Below, piece after piece: positions 26,713-34,528 of a stretch of 39,871 nt of DNA. The stretch spans positions 1 to 39,871 of the forward strand of contig NZ_JARRAF010000040.1 of assembly GCF_030129945.1 (NCBI RefSeq), in the 5' to 3' direction. The DNA is from Parachitinimonas caeni. GTDB taxonomy: Bacteria > Pseudomonadota > Gammaproteobacteria > Burkholderiales > Chitinimonadaceae. The notes below the pieces were generated by a model, which saw only the letters and a program-made list of their open reading frames with translations, was not told the origin of the DNA and did not search any database. How positions within the stretch are numbered: position 1 is the stretch's first letter; the number at the start of each line of letters is the position of its first letter. A program made the position numbers and the translations under genes.

Positions 26713-27120
26713 ATGAGTGTTCAGCTACGTTCTGCCGATGGATCGGAAATCTCTTTGGCTGGGAGATATTGGTCATTCTTCTTGTGCCTGGCAAAAACCT
26801 GCGAATGGAAACCAGCCGGCACAAAGAAGCCCGAAAAATGGGGTTTCTTTAAGCGATGGGATGGAAATTACGAATCAAGCGATGGGCAGCAAGTCACTGA
26901 CAGCGACGCACGGGAATTTAGCGATGCCCTGAACCGTTGTTATTACAGCAAACACTGCTTTGATATTATGGCAGCGGTAGCAGAGGAAATTGAATCGCAA
27001 ATTGAAGCCGAGTTTGGCCAGGAAATTCCTGCACATCTACGGATCAACACTTCATCCCTAAGAGATGCACTGGGTGCATTAATGGCAATGTCGCACAAAG
27101 GGGGATTTAGAATCTTTTAA
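26713..27120 (+). CDS. Hypothetical protein, 135 aa
   Basis: This is an unrecognised soluble protein with no signal peptide. The N-terminal half is Trp/Lys-rich (GRYWSFFLCLAKTCEWKPAGTKKPEKWGFFKRWDGNYESSDG); the C-terminal half is helical and acidic (MAAVAEEIESQIEAEFGQEIP). GGAG lies 8 bases before the ATG and the frame is well used to the stop, so I take it as real. It stands alone: the repeat protein is divergent and cobA convergent. Lower GC than the neighbours hints at acquired DNA; small orphan immunity proteins look like this, but there is no toxin next to it. Confidence 0.65.
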   Translation: MSVQLRSADGSEISLAGRYWSFFLCLAKTCEWKPAGTKKPEKWGFFKRWDGNYESSDGQQVTDSDAREFSDALNRCYYSKHCFDIMAAVAEEIESQIEAEFGQEIPAHLRINTSSLRDALGALMAMSHKGGFRIF

Positions 27121-27284
27121 AACCTAAGCATAAAAATAGATAGATATAAACAACATAAAACCAACCAGCCATTTATAAACAAAAGCAGTCTCTTTCTATT
27201 TTTGACAGACTCTTTGCATATCGTTCGATTACTCTGGCCCACGCCCCATATCGTCGGCGCGGGCCCTCTTGAGCGGGAGTTCTA

Positions 27285-28049
27285 TCAAGCAGCCAGGCAG
27301 GCTGGCTGGTGGCTGGCGTCCGGTAGACCCGATGCCCGCTCTACCACCTCCCCCAACACAATCACGGCTGGACTGGCGAGGCGAGCGGTGGCGACGGCGG
27401 AGGACAGGTTCGCCAGATCAGTTGTCAGCCAGCGCTGTTGCGGGGTCGAGACCCGGTGGACCACGGCTACCGGCAAGGCGGGGCTGAAGCCGGCGGTCGT
27501 CAGTGCCTGCACCAGCTGGTCCAGATCATTCATGCCCATGTAGCAGACCACCGTGAGGCCGGATGCCGCCAAAGCGCGCCAGTCGGGTTGGCTGCCATCG
27601 ACGGTGTGTGCGGTGACCAGCGCCACGCCGCGGGCGACGCCGCGCCAGGTGAGTGGCAAGCCCAGGCTGGCGCCAACCGCCAAACCGGCCGTAATGCCCG
27701 CCATCGCCTCGACTTCGACCCCACGTTCGGCCAGCCAGGCCCATTCTTCGCCACCCCGGCCGAAAATGAAGGGATCACCCCCTTTGACCCGCGCCACCGC
27801 CTTGCCCTGGCGGGCATAACGCCACATCAGGCGCAGGATGAAATCTTGCGGGGTGGAGCGGCAGCCGCCGCGCTTGCCCACATAAACAATGCGGGTGCCA
27901 GCCGGTGCCAGCACCAGAATTTCGTCGCCGACCAGATCATCGACCAGCCAGACCGTGCAAGCCTGCAACACCCGCAGGGCTTTCAGCGTCAGCAGCTCCA
28001 CATCGCCGGGGCCGGCACCTACCAGCCAGACTTTGCCTGTTGTGCGCAT
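27285..28049 (-). CDS. cobA: Uroporphyrinogen-III C-methyltransferase (SUMT)
   Basis: SUMT methylates uroporphyrinogen III twice with SAM to give precorrin-2, the first step to siroheme. The 254-residue length fits the single-function enzyme. Motifs are VGAGPGD (10-16, SAM loop), VYVGKRGG, VARVKGGDPFIFGRGGEE, and MAGITAGLAVGASLGLPLTWRG. AAAGGAG lies before the ATG at 28049; the longer frame runs into nasA and was rejected. It is the last gene of the nitrate cluster and supplies siroheme for NirB, an arrangement known in pseudomonads. The C-terminal tail (PDASHQPACLAA) is not conserved. Confidence 0.95.
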   Translation of the reverse strand: MRTTGKVWLVGAGPGDVELLTLKALRVLQACTVWLVDDLVGDEILVLAPAGTRIVYVGKRGGCRSTPQDFILRLMWRYARQGKAVARVKGGDPFIFGRGGEEWAWLAERGVEVEAMAGITAGLAVGASLGLPLTWRGVARGVALVTAHTVDGSQPDWRALAASGLTVVCYMGMNDLDQLVQALTTAGFSPALPVAVVHRVSTPQQRWLTTDLANLSSAVATARLASPAVIVLGEVVERASGLPDASHQPACLAA

Positions 28050-28069
28050 GGTATTTCTCCTTTGGGTTT

Positions 28070-30778
28070 TCAATGGGTTAGGCTCTGTTGACGCTCCACC
28101 AGCCCGGCAATCTCGCGCAGACAAGAACCACAGCCCGTGCCGCAGCCCAGCTCCGCTTTCAGTCCAGACACGTCCAGACCACGATCGACACCCTGACAGA
28201 TGGCATCTTCGCGCACACCGATGCAAGCACACACCACCCGGCTGATGCGGGCAGCTGCCCGACCACTGAACAGGCTGGCGAGGCTGATCGGCGCCGTACC
28301 GCCATCGGACCATTGCGCCAGTGCGGTGGCGGCACGGGTGTCGGTACACAGCAGCCAGGCGGTCGGCCTGCCGGCGTCCGACAGATTCAACCGGCGCAAC
28401 ACGCTACGGGCCGGGTCGTCGAGGGCCGCATCGGGCTGGGACAGCCCCAGGCTCTGCGCCAATTCCGCCAGTGCCGCCAAGGCTGGCGCCGTGTCGGCAG
28501 CCAGACGCAGCCGCCACCCGCCACCCGCTTCTGCCACGGGCACCAGCACGGCATAGGGAAAACGTTGCAACCAGGGCAGCAGACGCTGGCGGGCTTCTGC
28601 GGTCGGCTCACCCAGCCAGCCAATGGCCTGCCAACCCAGCTTGGCGGGGGCGATGGCAATGGCGGTGTGTTTGAGTTCGGGTTGTTTCGAATGGGGGTCG
28701 AACGCCGGCAGCGTCAGCGCATTCACCCCCTCGCTGGCCACAAAGGCACGCCCCCAGTGCATGGGCAGGAAAGCCAGACCGGGCTTCAGCTGATCGTCCG
28801 CCACCACGGGCAGCACCAAGCTGCCACGACGGGATTTGATCCGCGCCAGCTCCCCCTCCGCCAGCCGATAGCGGGCCAGATCGGCAGGATGCAGGCTGAG
28901 CACCGGCTCCTCCACATGGCGGATGAGCGCTGGCGCCAAGCCGGTACGCGCCAGGGTGTGCCAGTGGTCACGCAGACGGCCGGTGGTCAGGTGGATTGGA
29001 TAGTGGGCCGAGGTAGCCTCGGCGACCGGCTGATAGCCGACATCGACAAAGCGGGCGCGGCCGTTGGCGGTAGGAAAGTGGCCATCACCATACAGGCGGG
29101 ACGTGCCCTGCCCCGCCCGAAACGGCCATTGTTGCGGGCCCAGTTGGTCCAGAGTGGCGTAATCGAGCGCGCTGTAGTCGAGATCGCGCCCGGCCGTGGT
29201 AGCTACATGCTCGGCAAAGACGTCGGCCGGGCTGGCGTAAGCAAAATTCGTTATCTGGGTAGGCGCCAGCCGGGCGGCCAGCTTCTGCGCCACGGCCGCT
29301 GCCAGCTGCCAATCGGGCAAGGCATCACCGGGTGGAGCGATGGCCGCCCGCACCCGGCTGATACGGCGTTCGCTATTGGTCTGGGTGCCGTCTTTTTCCG
29401 GCCAGGTGGCGGCGGGCAACACAATGTCGGCAAAGGCCAGCGTCTCGATGTCGGCAAAGGCTTCCTGCACAATCACCAGCTCCGCCCGCTCCAGCGCCGC
29501 CCGCACCTTGGCCTGGTCGGGCAGGCTGGACGCCGGGTTGGTGGCGGCAATCCACAACGCCTTAACCTTGCCTGTCGCAGCCGCATCAAATAACTCGATC
29601 GCCGTCAGGCCCGGCTGCACGGGCAAGCCCGCCACACCCCAAAGCGCTGCCACCTCTGCGCGGTGGTCGGCATTGGCCGGGTCGCGATGACCGGGCAGCA
29701 GCGTCGCCATACCACCGGCTTCACGCCCGCCCATGGCGTTCGGTTGGCCAGTCAGCGAAAACGGCCCTGCCCCCGGTTTGCCGATCTGGCCGGTAGCCAG
29801 ATGCAGGTGGATCAAGGCCACATTCTTGGCGGTGCCGCTGCTCGACTGGTTGAGACCCATCGTATACAGCGACAACGCCGCACCGGCCTGCCCAAACCAG
29901 CGGGCCGCCTGCACGATGTCGTCTGCCGGCACCCCACAGACGTCAGCAGCGGCCTTGGGGGTGAATTCATGCACCCGTGCCTTCAGGGCGGCAAAACCTT
30001 CGGTGTGGCGGGCGATGTAGTCGTTATCGACCCACCCCTCCCAGATCAGCACATTCAGCATGGCGTGGAACAGCGCCACATCGCTGCCGGGAGCAATGGC
30101 CAGATGCAGGTCGGCCAGATGGGCGGTGTCGGTCCGGCGCGGGTCGATAACAATCACCCGCATCTGTGGCCGTCGCGCCTTGGCCGCTTCCAGCCGGCGG
30201 AACAGCACCGGATGGGCATAGGCCATATTCGAGCCGGCAATCAGCACACAGTCGGCGTGGTCGAGGTCGTCGTAACAAGCGGGTGGCGCGTCGGCGCCCA
30301 GGGTCTGCTTATAGCCGGTTACCGCGCTCGACATGCATAGCCGTGAATTGGTATCGAGGTTATTGGTGCCTACCAAACCACGCGCCAGCTTGTTGAAAAC
30401 GGCGTAGTCCTCGGTCAGCAACTGACCGGATAGATAAAACCCCACCGCATCCGGCCCATGCCGTTCGATGATGCCCGCCAGCCGATCGGCCACCTGCGAA
30501 ATCGCCAGCTCGCGCTCAACCGGCTGCAAGGCCGCGCCGCGTGCCGGCCGCAACATCGCTTGCAAGACCCGGCGGTTGTCATGCCGTACCGTGTCGCCCA
30601 AAGCCCGGCCCTTGCTGCATAGCTGGCCAAAATTGGCGGGGTGATGCGCATCCCCCACCACCGACACCACCCGTCCGGCCTCGGCCGTCACCTGCACGCC
30701 ACAGCCGGTACCGCAATAGCAGCAGACCGACGCCACGCTACGGCGCTCGTCTACCAGAGGAATCCGCTTGGCGCTCAT
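28070..30778 (-). CDS. nasA: Assimilatory nitrate reductase catalytic subunit
   Basis: This is a molybdopterin (bis-MGD) oxidoreductase of about 900 residues that reduces nitrate to nitrite in the cytoplasm. An N-terminal [4Fe-4S] site, CCYCGTGCG plus the later CSKG, is followed by the molybdopterin domains (SRLCMSSAV, GSNMAYAHPVLFRR, DPRRTDTA, GQPNAMGGREAGGM) and the C-terminal dinucleotide-binding part (TTGRLRDHWHTLARTG). The last 55 residues form a BFD-like [2Fe-2S] domain (CAC...GCGTGCGSC), as in the NasA form that takes electrons directly. The start at 30778 has GGGGAG 8 bases upstream; the ATG at 30784 is too close to it. The final residues RQQSLTH are encoded by a copy of the TAGGCTCTGTTGAC repeat end. 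Confidence 0.95.
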   Translation of the reverse strand: MSAKRIPLVDERRSVASVCCYCGTGCGVQVTAEAGRVVSVVGDAHHPANFGQLCSKGRALGDTVRHDNRRVLQAMLRPARGAALQPVERELAISQVADRLAGIIERHGPDAVGFYLSGQLLTEDYAVFNKLARGLVGTNNLDTNSRLCMSSAVTGYKQTLGADAPPACYDDLDHADCVLIAGSNMAYAHPVLFRRLEAAKARRPQMRVIVIDPRRTDTAHLADLHLAIAPGSDVALFHAMLNVLIWEGWVDNDYIARHTEGFAALKARVHEFTPKAAADVCGVPADDIVQAARWFGQAGAALSLYTMGLNQSSSGTAKNVALIHLHLATGQIGKPGAGPFSLTGQPNAMGGREAGGMATLLPGHRDPANADHRAEVAALWGVAGLPVQPGLTAIELFDAAATGKVKALWIAATNPASSLPDQAKVRAALERAELVIVQEAFADIETLAFADIVLPAATWPEKDGTQTNSERRISRVRAAIAPPGDALPDWQLAAAVAQKLAARLAPTQITNFAYASPADVFAEHVATTAGRDLDYSALDYATLDQLGPQQWPFRAGQGTSRLYGDGHFPTANGRARFVDVGYQPVAEATSAHYPIHLTTGRLRDHWHTLARTGLAPALIRHVEEPVLSLHPADLARYRLAEGELARIKSRRGSLVLPVVADDQLKPGLAFLPMHWGRAFVASEGVNALTLPAFDPHSKQPELKHTAIAIAPAKLGWQAIGWLGEPTAEARQRLLPWLQRFPYAVLVPVAEAGGGWRLRLAADTAPALAALAELAQSLGLSQPDAALDDPARSVLRRLNLSDAGRPTAWLLCTDTRAATALAQWSDGGTAPISLASLFSGRAAARISRVVCACIGVREDAICQGVDRGLDVSGLKAELGCGTGCGSCLREIAGLVERQQSLTH
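28079..28092. repeat. TAGGCTCTGTTGAC repeat end inside nasA 3' terminus
   Basis: A 14-base sequence identical to the ends of the elements at 13761 and 39647 (15 bases with the next G) encodes the last residues of nasA on the opposite strand. A chance match of this length in a 40-kb window is unlikely, so an old insertion or end remnant probably replaced the native C-terminus. Confidence 0.6.
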
Positions 30779-30796
30779 GCTCATTACTCCCCGGCG

Positions 30797-31144
30797 TCAG
30801 CAGGCGTGGTCGCAGGTGGCAACCGCCTGCGGCAGGGCCAGGTAGACGGTGCCGGCCTCCAGCCGCACCGGGATATGCCCGGCGCAGCCTTCGTCGGGCC
30901 CTTGGGCCTCGCCACTATCGAGGGCGATCACCCAGTTATGCAGCGGGCAGGTCACCGCCCGGCCATGCACCACCCCTTGCGACAAGGGCCCGCCCTTGTG
31001 CGGGCATTTGTCGATCAGAGCAAAAATCTGATTGTCCACGGTGCGAAACACGGCAATATCATCCGCCCCCGCCCGCTTCACCACCCGCGCCCCTTGCGCC
31101 GGAATGTCGTCGATCTGGCAAATGGCTTTCCAGTCTTGTTGCAT
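30797..31144 (-). CDS. nirD: Assimilatory nitrite reductase small subunit NirD
   Basis: This is a 115-residue Rieske-type protein of the NirD family, partner of NirB. The cluster ligands are CPHKGG (Cys47, His49) and CPLHNW (Cys66, His69), the normal Rieske spacing. AAAGGA precedes the ATG at 31144; the longer frame from 31237 extends into intergenic DNA. nasA starts 18 bases after its stop. A 178-base gap separates it from nirB, larger than usual for this pair. Confidence 0.93.
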   Translation of the reverse strand: MQQDWKAICQIDDIPAQGARVVKRAGADDIAVFRTVDNQIFALIDKCPHKGGPLSQGVVHGRAVTCPLHNWVIALDSGEAQGPDEGCAGHIPVRLEAGTVYLALPQAVATCDHAC

Positions 31145-31161
31145 GGTGATTCCTTTCATAT

Positions 31162-31175
31162 GACCAGTTCTGGTC
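31162..31175. repeat. 14-bp palindrome upstream of nirD
   Basis: GACCAG-TT-CTGGTC is flanked by ATAT on both sides and lies 5-6 bases upstream of the nirD ribosome binding site within the 178-base nirB-nirD gap. It could be an operator or an RNA hairpin; the rest of the gap shows nothing. Confidence 0.4.
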
Positions 31176-31322
31176 TTGACCCATATCGAGCGCAGCCGCC
31201 GACACGTGGCGCTACTGCTGCCAGGCCGCGAATACAAACAAACTTCAACTACGTAGAGCCCATACCCGCGCTATCAATCAGGGTGCCGAAGGCACTTAAA
31301 CAAGAACAAGGCCCCTCACAGG

Positions 31323-33755
31323 TCACCCTGCCAGCACCTCAAATTCATGCTTATCCACCCCCTGCTTGGTCCGCTCCAGCCATGGGTCCTGTTCAAAGCT
31401 CAAGGCATAGCGCAGGCGGGCATACAGCTCGGCCCGGCCGTCGGCATCGTCCACCACCCTTTGCTTGATGTGTTCGAGCCCAACCCGATGCAGGTAATGC
31501 ACCGTGCGCTCCAGATAGAACGCCTCTTCGCGATACAGCTGCAGAAACGCGCCGCTGTATTCGAGTACCTCATCGTGGCTGGTCACCTTGCACAGAAACT
31601 GCGCCACTTCGGTCTTGATGCCGCCATTGCCGCCGATATACAGCTCCCAACCCGAATCAACACCGATCACCCCCACATCCTTGATGCCGGCTTCGGCACA
31701 GTTGCGCGGGCAGCCCGACACCGCCAGCTTGACCTTGGCCGGGCTCCACATGCCGAACAGGTCTTTTTCGAGGTCGATGCCCATCTGGGTCGAGTTCTGC
31801 GTGCCAAAGCGGCAGAACTCACTGCCGACGCAGGTCTTTACCGTGCGTAGCGATTTGCCATAGGCGTGGCCGGACGGCATGTCGAGTTCAGCCCAGACCT
31901 TGGGCAGGTCTTCTTTTTTTACGCCCAGCAGGTCGATACGCTGGCCGCCCGTCACCTTCACCATCGGGATCTGATACTTGTCGGCGACATCGGCAATCCG
32001 GCGCAGCTCGGAGGGATTGGTGACGCCGCCCCACATGCGCGGCACCACCGAATAAGTGCCGTCTTTCTGGATATTGGCGTGAACCCGCTCGTTGATCAGG
32101 CGCGAGCGTGAGTCGTCGCGGGCTTCGCCGGGCCAGGTCGAGATCAGGTAGTAATTGAGCGCGGGCCGGCAGGTGGCGCAGCCATCGGGCGTGCGCCAAT
32201 TCAGGTAGCGCATCACGGCTGGAATGCTGATCAGATGCTGTTCGCGGATCGCCTGCCGCACGGCGGCGTGGTTGTGATCGGTGCAGCCGCACACGGGCTT
32301 TTCCGACTTCGGCTTCACGTCGGCTGCCCCGCCGACACAGTTGATGAGAATCTGCTCGACCAGCCCGCTGCACGAGCCACACGAGCTGGCCGCCTTGGTG
32401 TGCTGCTTGATGCCGTCGACCGTAAACAGGCCCTTGTCGCGGATCGCCTTGACGATGGTGCCCTTGCACACACCATTGCAACCGCAGACTTCGGCCGAAT
32501 CCGGCATGGTGGCAGCCCGGTTTTCGCCAGCGTGGCCCACATCGCCGACCGCGCTTTCGCCAAACATCAGCTGATCGCGGATCTCGTGAATCGGCTTGCC
32601 TTCACGAATCAGCCGGAAGTACCAGGCGCCATCGCTGGTATCGCCATACAGGCAGGCGCCGACCAGCCGGTCGCCCTTCACCACCAGCTTCTTGTAAACC
32701 CCACCCACCGGGTCGGCCAGCGTGATCGCCTCGGTGCCTTCGCTGCCCATGAAGTCGCCGGCCGAGAACAGGTCGATGCCCGTCACCTTGAGCTTGGTGG
32801 AAGTCACGCTGCCTTCGTAGCGGCCGATGCCGTAATTGGCGAGGTGATTAGCCGCCACCCTGGCCTGCTCGAACAGCGGCGCCACCAGCCCATAAGCAAT
32901 GCCGCGATGGCTGACGCACTCGCCCACGGCGTAGATACGTGGGTCGTAAGTCTGCATGGTGTCGGACACCACCACGCCCCGGTTGCAATAAATACCGGCA
33001 CTTTCAGCCAGCGTAGTATTGGGGCGGATGCCTACCGCCATCACCACCAGCTCGGCCGGAATCTCGTTGCCATCCTTGAACCGTATGGCCCGCACCGCGC
33101 CGTGCTCATCGCCCAGCAGCGCTTCAGTCTGCTTTTCCAGCAGAAAGCTGAGCTGGCGGGTTTCCAGATTGCGTTGCAGCAGCTTGGCGGCAGAGGGGTC
33201 GAGCTGGCGTTCCAGCAACCAGCTCGACAGATGCACTACGGATACCTGCATGCCACGTGCCGCCAACCCGTTGGCCGCTTCCAGCCCCAGCAGTCCACCG
33301 CCGATTACCACCGCATGCCGCTTGGTTTGCGCGGCTTCGATCATCCGGTTGACGTCGTAGATGTCGCGGAAGGTAATCACGCCATCGAGGTCTTTGCCCG
33401 GCACCGGCAGGATGAAGGGGTTGGAGCCGGTCGCCAGCAGCAGGCGGTCGTATTCGGCCACTGTGCCGTCTTCCGCAAGCACTTCGCGCCGCACCCGGTC
33501 GATCTTCACGACCTTTTTGTTCAGGTGGAGGGTGATGCCGTGTTCGGCATACCAGTCCACGTCGTTGAGCATGATGTCCTTGAAGCTTTGCTCGCCGGTC
33601 AATACGGGTGAGAGCAGGATGCGGTTGTAATTGGCATGCGGCTCGGCACCGAACACGGTGATGTCGTATTGGCCAGAGGCCAGTTTGAGCAGTTCTTCAA
33701 GGGTACGGACCCCGGCCATGCCGTTGCCGACCATGACGAGTTTTTGAGGCTTCAT
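31323..33755 (-). CDS. nirB: NAD(P)H-dependent assimilatory nitrite reductase large subunit NirB
   Basis: NirB reduces nitrite to ammonium with six electrons, in the cytoplasm. The 810 residues comprise an FAD/NAD-binding part (1-290; VMVGNGMAGVRTLEEL, RLLLATGSNPF, VVIGGGLLGLEAANGL), then a BFD-like [2Fe-2S] domain (Cys424, Cys426, Cys459, Cys462) and a second one (Cys489, Cys491, Cys526, Cys529). The siroheme/[4Fe-4S] part has the ferredoxin-like half domain (about 540-615) and ligands Cys642, Cys648, Cys682 and Cys686 (CVGSEFC...SGCPRNC). AGGAG precedes the ATG at 33755; 17 residues of the longer frame were dropped. Two repeat-derived segments lie between it and the kinase gene upstream. 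Confidence 0.97.
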   Translation of the reverse strand: MKPQKLVMVGNGMAGVRTLEELLKLASGQYDITVFGAEPHANYNRILLSPVLTGEQSFKDIMLNDVDWYAEHGITLHLNKKVVKIDRVRREVLAEDGTVAEYDRLLLATGSNPFILPVPGKDLDGVITFRDIYDVNRMIEAAQTKRHAVVIGGGLLGLEAANGLAARGMQVSVVHLSSWLLERQLDPSAAKLLQRNLETRQLSFLLEKQTEALLGDEHGAVRAIRFKDGNEIPAELVVMAVGIRPNTTLAESAGIYCNRGVVVSDTMQTYDPRIYAVGECVSHRGIAYGLVAPLFEQARVAANHLANYGIGRYEGSVTSTKLKVTGIDLFSAGDFMGSEGTEAITLADPVGGVYKKLVVKGDRLVGACLYGDTSDGAWYFRLIREGKPIHEIRDQLMFGESAVGDVGHAGENRAATMPDSAEVCGCNGVCKGTIVKAIRDKGLFTVDGIKQHTKAASSCGSCSGLVEQILINCVGGAADVKPKSEKPVCGCTDHNHAAVRQAIREQHLISIPAVMRYLNWRTPDGCATCRPALNYYLISTWPGEARDDSRSRLINERVHANIQKDGTYSVVPRMWGGVTNPSELRRIADVADKYQIPMVKVTGGQRIDLLGVKKEDLPKVWAELDMPSGHAYGKSLRTVKTCVGSEFCRFGTQNSTQMGIDLEKDLFGMWSPAKVKLAVSGCPRNCAEAGIKDVGVIGVDSGWELYIGGNGGIKTEVAQFLCKVTSHDEVLEYSGAFLQLYREEAFYLERTVHYLHRVGLEHIKQRVVDDADGRAELYARLRYALSFEQDPWLERTKQGVDKHEFEVLAG

Positions 33756-33861
33756 GTGGATGTCTCCTGGCTCAGTGGTTGGGAAGGTGGGTATACCAAT
33801 TCCCATCTACCCTGGGTTTTAACGCCATCCAGTGCGTGATTTGGGGGCAGGATTCACCACA

Positions 33862-33904
33862 CTCCCAAGCCACCGCACTGCAAGGCGCAAAAAAACTCAG
33901 CATC
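33862..33904. repeat. Degenerate right tip of the large interspersed repeat
   Basis: The stretch beginning CTCCCAAGCCACCGC and running to AAAAAACTCAGCATC matches the right end of the repeat copy at 36287-36920 (CTCCCAAACCAACGC...AAAAACTCCGCATC) with several changes. It directly precedes the intact copy at 33911, so a further, now deleted copy probably once lay here. Confidence 0.6.
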
Positions 33905-33910
33905 TTCTTT

Positions 33911-34510
33911 GTTCTCAAATGTAGAGATTCCAGTTAAGCGCCTGCGGCGCGGCATTTAGGTGCGGGGGGTGCCCCGCAGGCACCTTCCTTTCTTTGCATC
34001 GCCAAAGAAAGGAAGCAAAGAAAGGCGACCCAGCTTCACCGCCCTTACGGGTTCCCTGTGCTCCTCGCCCTGCGTGGCCGGTGCGTAAACTCGCCCGGCC
34101 TGCGGCCGGACTCAGACAAACGCCCCGGACACCCCCACTCCGGTCTGCGGTGCTCGGCGGTTCAGATGGGAGGGGATGCATAACAACCCTTTTCGGGCTG
34201 AAGTCATGGCAAACGAAGGGGTTGAGGTACCTGCTGACTTCGCTACAGCGAGCCCCTTTCGCCCTCTGAGCCGCCGAGGGCCGGGACACTGGGCGGGGGA
34301 AGTCGGCGGCAGCCTGTCTGAGCCCGGCCGTAGGACGGGCGAGTTCTGCCGACGCCCGACCAGTGGCCCAGACCGAGGGAAGTTGCGCAGCAACCGGCGA
34401 AGTGGGCTCGCCTTTCTTTGCCTTCTTTCTTTGGCGAAGCAAAGAAAGAAGGGCGCATGCGGGGCGCACCCCGCTCCCAAACCACCGCGCCGTAGGGCGC
34501 TGAAAACGGC
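33911..34510. repeat. Large interspersed repeat, copy A
   Basis: This roughly 600-bp non-coding repeat fills the gap between the kinase gene and nirB. The left tip (GCGGCGCGG, ATTTAGGTGCGGGG, CCTTCCTTTCTTTG) and right tip (CAAAGAAAGAAGGGCG, GCGGGGCGC, GCGCTGAAAA) are imperfect inverted repeats of each other over about 75 bases. The core (about 34026-34412) is the reverse complement of the core in copy B, whereas the tips are in the same orientation in both. Short frames in it give low-complexity Arg/Pro/Ala peptides often mis-called as genes. I see no transposase, so any movement would need one in trans. Confidence 0.85.
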
Positions 34511-34528
34511 TATCAACAACCATCCCCA

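Noticed and set aside
28088-29593. 501-codon plus-strand frame opposite nasA
   Set aside because: It is a shadow of the GC-rich nasA gene: Gln/Gly/Arg-rich, with no domain or ribosome site, while the minus strand encodes an unmistakable nitrate reductase.
32235-33611. 458-codon plus-strand frame opposite nirB
   Set aside because: Shadow of nirB; the His/Leu/Ala-rich product has no recognisable pattern.
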